From the NCBI RefSeq assembly GCF_037975245.1, contig NC_092580.1, positions 77,001-141,000 of the forward strand: a DNA stretch of 64,000 nucleotides, read 5' to 3'. The notes beneath the pieces are model-generated. The model worked only from the letters and a program-made list of their open reading frames with translations. It was not told the DNA's origin and ran no database searches. Positions 1 through 8,430 of the stretch are shown one piece after another. Both the position numbers and the translations under genes were made by a program. Numbering within the stretch: the first letter of the stretch is position 1; each line of letters begins with the position of its first letter. Source of the DNA: Apostichopus japonicus. Lineage: Eukaryota; Echinodermata; Holothuroidea; Aspidochirotida; Stichopodidae.

Positions 1-125
1 GCGTGACGTATTTTGGATTGCGGGCTCGAGACCAGGTGGGGGCAGTTAGCTTTTTCCGCGATCTCATACGGTCTCTGGAACTTTAAGTATTAGAAACGAA
101 CATAGATTTATATCAACTGCTGTCG

Positions 126-137
126 TGGCGCGGTTGG
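126..137 (+). promoter_or_regulatory. A-box-like Pol III promoter element (one copy shown)
   Basis: TGGCGCGGTTGG matches the A-box consensus TRGYNNARNNGG except for G where the invariant A is expected. It is almost unchanged across the array. Occasional variants include GCGCTGTTGG (for example near 751 and 1372), GCGCGATTGG (10696, 13340), GTCTCGGCG (20479, 21878, 23277, 24517) and GTGCCGCGG (20948, 22347). Whether it recruits TFIIIC is not known. Confidence 0.5.
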
Positions 138-177
138 TTGCTCTGTACCTCGAGAGCGTGACGTATTTTGGATCGCG

Positions 178-188
178 GGCTCGAGACC
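178..188 (+). promoter_or_regulatory. B-box-like Pol III promoter element (one copy shown)
   Basis: GGCTCGAGACC matches the B-box consensus GGTTCRANYCC at 9 of 11 positions; the differences are C for T at position 3 and A for Y at position 9. It starts 52 nt after the A-box start, within the spacing of class II tRNA genes. It overlaps a CTCGAG palindrome. Subfamily variants include CTCGAGGCC (19.9-24.1 kb and scattered later), GACTCGAGACC (39.97-51.9 kb), GGCTCTAGACC (40.90, 43.86, 48.06, 50.07, 53.49 and 61.87 kb) and GGCTGGAGACC (40.43, 43.39 and 47.59 kb). Confidence 0.5.
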
Positions 189-205
189 AGGTGGGGGCAG
201 TTTGC

Positions 206-209
206 TTTT
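206..209 (+). terminator. T4 run after the tRNA-like 3' end, possible Pol III terminator (one copy shown)
   Basis: GCTTTTGCC lies 8 nt after the 3' acceptor strand, where a tRNA gene would carry its Pol III terminator. Some subfamilies have T5 or T6 here (GCTTTTTCC near 361 and 516; GTTTTTTCC near 2690 and 11390). A second T4 lies inside the tRNA-like body (166-169, in GTATTTTGG) and could end transcription early. Function is untested. Confidence 0.35.
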
Positions 210-1929
210 GCCGCGATCTCATACGGTCTCTGGGAACTTTAAGTATTAGAAACGAACATAGATTTATATCAACTGCTGTCGTGGCGCGGTTGGTTGCTCT
301 GTACCTCGAGAGCGTGACGTATTTTGGATCGCGGGCTCGAGACCAGGTGGGGGCAGTTTGCTTTTTCCGCGATCTCATAACGTCTCTGGAACTTTAAGTA
401 TTAGAAACGAACATAGATTTATATCAACTGCTGTCGTGGCGCGGTTGGTTGCTCTGTACCTCGAGAGCGTGACGTATTTTGGATCGCGGGCTCGAGACCA
501 GGTGGGGGCAGTTTGCTTTTTCCGCGATCTCATAACGTCTCTGGAACTTTAAGTATTAGAAACGAACATAGATTTATATCAACTGCTGTCGTGGCGCGGT
601 TGGTTGCTCTGTACCTCGAGAGCGTGACGTATTTTGGATCGCGGGCTCGAGACCAGGTGGGGGCAGTTTGCTTTTGCCGCGATCTCATACGGTCTCTGGG
701 AACTTTAAGTATTAGAAACGAACATAGATTTATATCAACTGCTGTCGTGGCGCTGTTGGTTGCTCTGTACCTCGAGAGCGTGACGTATTTTGGATCGCGG
801 GCTCGAGACCAGGTGGGGGCAGTTTGCTTTTGCCGCGATCTCATACGGTCTCTGGAACTTTAAGTATTAGAAACGAACATAGATTTATATCAACTGCTGT
901 CGTGGCGCGGTTGGTTGCTCTGTACCTCGAGAGCGTGACGTATTTTGGATCGCGGGCTCGAGACCAGGTGGGGGCAGTTTGCTTTTTCCGCGATCTCATA
1001 ACGTCTCTGGAACTTTAAGTATTAGAAACGAACATAGATTTATATCAACTGCTGTCGTGGCGCGGTTGGTTGCTCTGTACCTCGAGAGCGTGACGTATTT
1101 TGGATCGCGGGCTCGAGACCAGGTGGGGGCAGTTTGCTTTTTCCGCGATCTCATAACGTCTCTGGAACTTTAAGTATTAGAAACGAACATAGATTTATAT
1201 CAACTGCTGTCGTGGCGCGGTTGGTTGCTCTGTACCTCGAGAGCGTGACGTATTTTGGATCGCGGGCTCGAGACCAGGTGGGGGCAGTTTGCTTTTGCCG
1301 CGATCTCATACGGTCTCTGGGAACTTTAAGTATTAGAAACGAACATAGATTTATATCAACTGCTGTCGTGGCGCTGTTGGTTGCTCTGTACCTCGAGAGC
1401 GTGACGTATTTTGGATCGCGGGCTCGAGACCAGGTGGGGGCAGTTTGCTTTTGCCGCGATCTCATACGGTCTCTGGAACTTTAAGTATTAGAAACGAACA
1501 TAGATTTATATCAACTGCTGTCGTGGCGCGGTTGGTTGCTCTGTACCTCGAGAGCGTGACGTATTTTGGATCGCGGGCTCGAGACCAGGTGGGGGCAGTT
1601 TGCTTTTGCCGCCATTTTATACGGTCTCTGGGAACTTTAAGTATTAGAAACGAACATAGATTTATATCAACTGCTGTCGTGGCGCGGTTGGTTGCTCTGT
1701 ACCTCGAGAGCGTGACGTATTTTGGATCGCGGGCTCGAGACCAGGTGGGGGCAGTTTGCTTTTGCCGCGATTTTATACGGTCTCTGGGAACATTAAGTAT
1801 TAGAAACGAACATAGATTTATATCAACTGCTGTCGTGGCGCGGTTGGTTGCTCTGTACCTCGAGAGCGTGACGTATTTTGGATCGCGGGCTCGAGACCAG
1901 GTGGGGCAGTTTGCTTTTGCCGCGATCTG

Positions 1930-2700
1930 ATACGGTTTCTGGGAACTTTAAGTATTAGAAACGAACATAGATTTATATCAACTGCTGTCGTGGCGCGGTT
2001 GGTTGCTCTGTACCTCGAGAGCGTGACGTATTTTGGATCGCGGGCTCGAGACCAGGTGGGGGCAGTTTGCTTTTGCCGCGATACGGTACGGTCTCTGGGA
2101 ACTTTAAGTATTAAAAACGAACATAGATTTATATCAACTGCTGTCGTGGCGCGGTTGGTTGCTCTGTACCTCGAGAGCGTGACGTATTTTGGATCGCGGG
2201 CTCGAGACCAGGTGGGGCAGTTTGCTTTTGCCGCGATCTGATACGGTTTCTGGGAACTTTAAGTATTAGAAACGAACATAGATTTATATCAACTGCTGTC
2301 GTGGCGCGGTTGGTTGCTTTGTACCTCGAGAGCGTGACGTATTTTGGATCGCGGGCTCGAGACCAGGTGGGGGCAGTTTGCTTTTGCCGCGATACGGTAC
2401 GGTCTCTGGGAACTTTAAGTATTAAAAACGAACATAGATTTATATCAACTGCTGTCGTGGCGCGGTTGGTTGCTCTGTACCTCGAGAGCGTGACGTATTT
2501 TGGATCGCGGGCTCGAGACCAGGTGGGGGCAGTTTGCTTTTGCCGCGATCTTATACGGTCTCTGGAACTTTAAGTATTAGAAACGAACATAGATTTATAT
2601 CAACTGCTGTCGTGGCGCGGTTGGTTGCTCTGTACCTCGAGAGCGTGACGTATTTTGGATCGCGGGCTCGAGACCAGGTGGGGGCAGTTTGTTTTTTCCG
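1930..2700 (+). repeat. Satellite block with a 2-mer higher-order repeat (311 bp)
   Basis: Alternating monomers form 311-bp dimers. One member has four Gs (GTGGGGCAG) and GGTTTCTGGG. The other has GATACGGTACGG and ATTAAAAACG instead of ATTAGAAACG. The same dimers return at about 10.2-11.1, 12.8-13.7 and 15.0-15.9 kb. Confidence 0.85.
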
Positions 2701-5200
2701 CGATCTCGTACGGTCTCTGGAACTTTAAGTATTAGAAACGAACATAGATTTATATCAACTGCTGTCGTGGCGCGGTTGGTTGCTCTGTACCTCGAGAGCG
2801 TGACGTATTTTGGATCGCGGGCTCGAGACCAGGTGGGGACAGTTTGTTTTTTCCGCGATCTCGTACGGTCTCTGGAACTTTAAGTATTAGAAACGAACAT
2901 AGATTTATATCAACTGCTGTCGTGGCGCGGTTGGTTGCTCTGTACCTCGAGAGCGTGACGTATTTTGGATCGCGGGCTCGAGACCAGGTGGGGGCAGTTT
3001 GCTTTTGCCGCGATCTTATACGGTCTCTGGGAACTTTAAGTATTAGAAACGAACATAGATTTATATCAACTGCTGTCGTGGCGCGGTTGGTTGCTCTGTA
3101 CCTCGAGAGCGTGACGTATTTTGGATCGCGGGCTCGAGACCAGGTGGGGGCAGTTTGCTTTTGCCGCGATCTTATACGGTCTCGGGAACTTTAAGTATTA
3201 GAAACGAACATAGATTTATATCAACTGCTGTCGTGGCGCTGTTGGTTGCTCTGTACCTCGAGAGCGTGACGTATTTTGGATCGCGGGCTCGAGACCAGGT
3301 GGGGGCAGTTTGCTTTTGCCGCGATCTCATACGGTCTCTGGAACTTTAAGTATTAGAAACGAACATAGACTTATATCAACTGCTGTCGTGGCGCGGTTGG
3401 TTGCTCTGTACCTCGAGAGCGTGACGTATTTTGGATCGCGGGCTCGAGACCAGGTGGGGGCAGTTTGCTTTTGCCGCGATCTTATACGGTCTCTGGAACT
3501 TTAAGTATTAGAAACGAACATAGATTTATATCAACTGCTGTCGTGGCGCGGTTGGTTGCTCTGTACCTCGAGAGCGTGACGTATTTTGGATCGCGGGCTC
3601 GAGACCAGGTGGGGCAGTTTGCTTTTGCCGCGATCTTATACGGCCCCTGGAACTTTAAGTATTAGAAACGAACATAGATTTATATCAACTGCTGTCGTGG
3701 CGCGGTTGGTTGCTCTGTACCTCGAGAGCGTGACGTATTTTGGATCGCGGGCTCGAGACCAGGTGGGGGCAGTTTGCTTTTGCCGCGATCTTATACGGTC
3801 TCTGGAACTTTAAGTATTAGAAACGAACATAGATTTATATCAACTGCTGTCGTGGCGCGGTTGGTTGCTCTGTACCTCGAGAGCGTGACGTATTTTGGAT
3901 CGCGGGCTCGAGACCAGGTGGGGGCAGTTTGCTTTTTCCGCGATCTCATACGGTCTCTGGAACTTTAAGTATTAGAAACGAACATAGATTTATATCAACT
4001 GCTGTCGTGGCGCGGTTGGTTGCTCTGTACCTCGAGAGCGTGACGTATTTTGGATCGCGGGCTCGAGACCAGGTGGGGGCAGTTTGTTTTTTCCGCGATC
4101 TCGTACGGTCTCTGGAACTTTAAGTATTAGAAACGAACATAGATTTATATCAACTGCTGTCGTGGCGCGGTTGGTTGCTCTGTACCTCGAGAGCGTGACG
4201 TATTTTGGATCGCGGGCTCGAGACCAGGTGGGGGCAGTTTGCTTTTGCCGCGATCTTATACGGTCTCTGGGAACTTTAAGTATTAGAAACGAACATAGAT
4301 TTATATCAACTGCTGTCGTGGCGCGGTTGGTTGCTCTGTACCTCGAGAGCGTGACGTATTTTGGATCGCGGGCTCGAGACCAGGTGGGGGCAGTTTGCTT
4401 TTGCCGCGATCTTATACGGTCTCGGGAACTTTAAGTATTAGAAACGAACATAGATTTATATCAACTGCTGTCGTGGCGCTGTTGGTTGCTCTGTACCTCG
4501 AGAGCGTGACGTATTTTGGATCGCGGGCTCGAGACCAGGTGGGGGCAGTTTGCTTTTGCCGCGATCTCATACGGTCTCTGGAACTTTAAGTGTTAGAAAC
4601 GAACATAGACTTATATCAACTGCTGTCGTGGCGCGGTTGGTTGCTCTGTACCTCGAGAGCGTGACGTATTTTGGATCGCGGGCTCGAGACCAGGTGGGGG
4701 CAGTTTGCTTTTGCCGCGATCTTATACGGTCTCTGGAACTTTAAGTATTAGAAACGAACATAGATTTATATCAACTGCTGTCGTGGCGCGGTTGGTTGCT
4801 CTGTACCTCGAGAGCGTGACGTATTTTGGATCGCGGGCTCGAGACCAGGTGGGGCAGTTTGCTTTTGCCGCGATCTTATACGGCCCCTGGAACTTTAAGT
4901 ATTAGAAACGAACATAGATTTATATCAACTGCTGTCGTGGCGCGGTTGGTTGCTCTGTACCTCGAGAGCGTGACGTATTTTGGATCGCGGGCTCGAGACC
5001 AGGTGGGGGCAGTTTGCTTTTGCCGCGATCTCATACGGTCTCTGGAACTTTAAGTATTAGAAACGAACATAGATTTATATCAACTGCTGTCGTGGCGCGG
5101 TTGGTTGCTCTGTACCTCGAGAGCGTGACGTATTTTGGATCGCGGGCTCGAGACCAGGTGGGGGCAGTTTGCTTTTGCCGCGATCTTATACGGTCTCTGG
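2700..5200 (+). repeat. Satellite block with an 8-mer higher-order repeat (1240 bp)
   Basis: The run of variants beginning at 2844 is repeated from 4084, a shift of 1240 bp, and holds for about six monomers. Shared marks are GTTTTTTCCGCGATCTCGTACGG, the shortened GGTCTCGGGAAC, the GCGCTGTTGG A-box variant, CATAGACTTATATC, and the GGCCCCTGG tail with four Gs. One difference seen is A to G near 4592 (AAGTGTTAG). The copies diverge after about 3770 and 5010. Confidence 0.85.
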
Positions 5201-8200
5201 AACTTTAAGTATTAGAAACGAACATAGATTTATATCAACTGCTGTCGTGGCGCGGTTGGTTGCTCTGTACCTCGAGAGCGTGACGTATTTTGGATCGCGG
5301 GCTCGAGACCAGGTGGGGGCAGTTTGCTTTTGCCGCGATCTCATACGGTCTCTGGGAACTTTAAGTATTAGAAACGAACATAGATTTATATCAACTGCTG
5401 TCGTGGCGCGGTTGGTTGCTCTGTACCTCGAGAGCGTGACGTATTTTGGATCGCGGGCTCGAGACCAGGTGGGGGCAGTTTGCTTTTGCCGCGATCTCAT
5501 ACGGTCTCTGGGAACTTTAAGTATTAGAAACGAACATAGATTTATATCAACTGCTGTCGTGGCGCGGTTGGTTGCTCTGTACCTCGAGAGCGTGACGTAT
5601 TTTGGATCGCGGGCTCGAGACCAGGTGGGGGCAGTTAGCTTTTTCCGCGATCTCATACGGTCTCTGGAACTTTAAGTATTAGAAACGAACATAGATTTAT
5701 ATCAACTGCTGTCGTGGCGCGGTTGGTTGCTCTGTACCTCGAGAGCGTGACGTATTTTGGATTGCGGGCTCGAGACCAGGTGGGGGCAGTTAGCTTTTTC
5801 CGCGATCTCATACGGTCTCTGGAACTTTAAGTATTAGAAACGAACATAGATTTATATCAACTGCTGTCGTGGCGCGGTTGGTTGCTCTGTACCTCGAGAG
5901 CGTGACGTATTTTGGATCGCGGGCTCGAGACCAGGTGGGGGCAGTTTGCTTTTGCCGCGATCTCATACGGTCTCTGGGAACTTTAAGTATTAGAAACGAA
6001 CATAGATTTATATCAACTGCTGTCGTGGCGCGGTTGGTTGCTCTGTACCTCGAGAGCGTGACGTATTTTGGATCGCGGGCTCGAGACCAGGTGGGGGCAG
6101 TTTGCTTTTGCCGGGTTCTTATACGGTCTCTGGAACTTTAAGTATTAGAACTGAACATAGATTTATATCAACTGCTGTCGTGGCGCGGTTGGTTGCTCTG
6201 TACCTCGAGAGCGTGACGTATTTTGGATCGCGGGCTCGAGACCAGGTGGGGGCAGTTTGCTTTTGCCGCGATCTTATACGGTCTCGGACACTTTAAGTAT
6301 TAGAAACGAACATAGATTTATATCAACTGCTGTCGTGGCGCTGTTGGTTGCTCTGTACCTCGAGAGCGTGACGTATTTTGGATCGCGGGCTCGAGACCAG
6401 GTGGGGGCAGTTTGCTTTTGCCGCGATCTCATACGGTCTCTGGGAACTTTAAGTATTAGAAACGAACATAGATTTATATCAACTGCTGTCGTGGCGCGGT
6501 TGGTTGCTCTGTACCTCGAGAGCGTGACGTATTTTGGATCGCGGGCTCGAGACCAGGTGGGGGCAGTTTGCTTTTGCCGCGATCTCATACGGTCTCTGGA
6601 ACTTTAAGTATTAGAAACGAACATAGATTTATATCAACTGCTGTCGTGGCGCTGTTGGTTGCTCTGTACCTCGAGAGCGTGACGTATTTTGGATCGCGGG
6701 CTCGAGACCAGGTGGGGGCAGTTTGCTTTTGCCGCGATCTCATACGGTCTCTGGAACTTTAAGTATTAGAAACGAACATAGATTTATATCAACTGCTGTC
6801 GTGGCGCGGTTGGTTGCTCTGTACCTCGAGAGCGTGACGTATTTTGGATCGCGGGCTCGAGACCAGGTGGGGGCAGTTTGCTTTTGCCGCGATCTCATAC
6901 GGTCTCTGGGAACTTTAAGTATTAGAAACGAACATAGATTTATATCAACTGCTGTCGTGGCGCGGTTGGTTGCTCTGTACCTCGAGAGCGTGACGTATTT
7001 TGGATCGCGGGCTCGAGACCAGGTGGGGGCAGTTTGCTTTTGCCGCGATCTCATACGGTCTCTGGGAACTTTAAGTATTAGAAACGAACATAGATTTATA
7101 TCAACTGCTGTCGTGGCGCGGTTGGTTGCTCTGTACCTCGAGAGCGTGACGTATTTTGGATCGCGGGCTCGAGACCAGGTGGGGGCAGTTTGCTTTTGCC
7201 GCGATCTCATACGGTCTCTGGGAACTTTAAGTATTAGAAACGAACATAGATTTATATCAACTGCTGTCGTGGCGCGGTTGGTTGCTCTGTACCTCGAGAG
7301 CGTGACGTATTTTGGATCGCGGGCTCGAGACCAGGTGGGGGCAGTTAGCTTTTTCCGCGATCTCATACGGTCTCTGGAACTTTAAGTATTAGAAACGAAC
7401 ATAGATTTATATCAACTGCTGTCGTGGCGCGGTTGGTTGCTCTGTACCTCGAGAGCGTGACGTATTTTGGATTGCGGGCTCGAGACCAGGTGGGGGCAGT
7501 TAGCTTTTTCCGCGATCTCATACGGTCTCTGGAACTTTAAGTATTAGAAACGAACATAGATTTATATCAACTGCTGTCGTGGCGCGGTTGGTTGCTCTGT
7601 ACCTCGAGAGCGTGACGTATTTTGGATCGCGGGCTCGAGACCAGGTGGGGGCAGTTTGCTTTTGCCGCGATCTCATACGGTCTCTGGAACTTTAAGTATT
7701 AGAAACGAACATAGATTTATATCAACTGCTGTCGTGGCGCGGTTGGTTGCTCTGTACCTCGAGAGCGTGACGTATTTTGGATCGCGGGCTCGAGACCAGG
7801 TGGGGGCAGTTTGCTTTTGCCGGGTTCTTATACGGTCTCTGGAACTTTAAGTATTAGAACTGAACATAGATTTATATCAACTGCTGTCGTGGCGCGGTTG
7901 GTTGCTCTGTACCTCGAGAGCGTGACGTATTTTGGATCGCGGGCTCGAGACCAGGTGGGGGCAGTTTGCTTTTGCCGCGATCTTATACGGTCTCGGACAC
8001 TTTAAGTATTAGAAACGAACATAGATTTATATCAACTGCTGTCGTGGCGCTGTTGGTTGCTCTGTACCTCGAGAGCGTGACGTATTTTGGATCGCGGGCT
8101 CGAGACCAGGTGGGGGCAGTTTGCTTTTGCCGCGATCTCATACGGTCTCTGGGAACTTTAAGTATTAGAAACGAACATAGATTTATATCAACTGCTGTCG

Positions 8201-8430
8201 TGGCGCGGTTGGTTGCTCTGTACCTCGAGAGCGTGACGTATTTTGGATCGCGGGCTCGAGACCAGGTGGGGGCAGTTTGCTTTTGCCGCGATCTCATACG
8301 GTCTCGGGAACTTTAAGTATTAGAAACGAACATAGATTTATATCAACTGCTGTCGTGGCGCTGTTGGTTGCTCTGTACCTCGAGAGCGTGACGTATTTTG
8401 GATCGCGGGCTCGAGACCAGGTGGGGGCAG
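5200..8430 (+). repeat. Satellite block with an 11-mer higher-order repeat (about 1709 bp)
   Basis: The stretch from about 5190 to 6600 recurs from about 6900 to 8310. Rare marks fix the register: GATTGCGGG with GTTAGC (5761, 7471), CCGGGTTCTTATACGG (6111, 7822), ATTAGAACTGAAC (6147, 7855) and GGTCTCGGACACTTT (6284, 7993). The shift drops from 1710 to 1709 bp where one copy has CTGGG and the other CTGG near 5968 and 7684. A third partial copy opens the window at position 1. Confidence 0.85.

Larger units (their letters stand above)
119..199 (+). other. Degenerate class II tRNA-like segment of the monomer, tRNA-Ser(CGA)-like (one copy shown)
   Basis: The segment is laid out like a tRNA gene. 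Bases 119-125 (GCTGTCG) can pair with 192-198 (TGGGGGC) at 6 of 7 positions, counting G-U pairs. T126 sits at the place of U8, and TGGCGCGGTTGG (126-137) resembles a D-arm/A box, with 3 of 4 D-stem pairs. CTCGAGA (149-155) fits an anticodon loop with T150 as U33 and CGA as the anticodon. A 14-nt variable region (161-174) follows, then the T arm/B box (178-188) with only 3 of 5 stem pairs. The long variable region and 52-nt A-to-B spacing are class II traits (Ser or Leu). Against an active tRNA: G instead of A14, C instead of T54, a weak anticodon stem and discriminator A199, whereas Ser normally has G. A one-base register shift would read GAG (Leu). It is best seen as a tRNA-derived relic, possibly through a SINE, repeated in nearly every unit. 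Confidence 0.6.
79..234 (+). repeat. Representative satellite monomer (first complete copy, 156-bp form)
   Basis: This copy runs from AACTTTAAG to the next AACTTTAAG and serves as the reference for monomer coordinates. Positions 1-40 (79-118) are AT-rich with 9 G/C. Positions 41-120 (119-198) are the tRNA-like section. Positions 121-155 (199-234) form a variable tail containing GCTTTTGCCGCG and the GGTCTC motif. This copy ends in CTGGG and is therefore 156 bp; the 155-bp form ends in CTGG. Two CTCGAG (XhoI) sites 31 bp apart occur in most copies, so XhoI digestion should give fragments near 31 and 124 bp. Thirteen CpG dinucleotides occur in the consensus. The boundaries are arbitrary because the array is continuous. 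Confidence 0.95.
1..1930 (+). repeat. Satellite block with a 4-mer higher-order repeat (621 bp)
   Basis: Two copies of a four-monomer unit lie at about 358-978 and 979-1590. They share the T5 variant followed by CATAACG instead of CATACGG (near 361, 516, 982 and 1137) and the GCGCTGTTGG A-box variant (751 and 1372). The first few hundred bases (GATTGCGGG, then GTTAGC) match copies beginning at 5745 and 7455, so the window opens inside another copy of the 5.2-8.4 kb block. From about 1590 the units switch to a GATTTTATACGG tail. Confidence 0.85.

Noticed and set aside
119-199. A functional tRNA-Ser gene
   Set aside because: Stems are poorly paired, A14 and T54 are missing, the discriminator base is wrong for Ser, and a T4 run lies inside the body. 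A tRNA-like relic is the most I can support.
189-199. G-quadruplex from the GGTGGGGG run
   Set aside because: There is only one long G run per 155 bp, too far apart for a normal intramolecular quadruplex.
79-234. CENP-B box
   Set aside because: The reverse complement of the AT-rich part has a TTCG core, but the rest of the 17-bp consensus, including CGGG, is absent at the right spacing.
79-234. Complete SINE with A-rich tail and target-site duplication
   Set aside because: Only a tRNA-like head is visible; I see no poly-A or simple-repeat tail, known SINE core or target-site duplication within the monomer.
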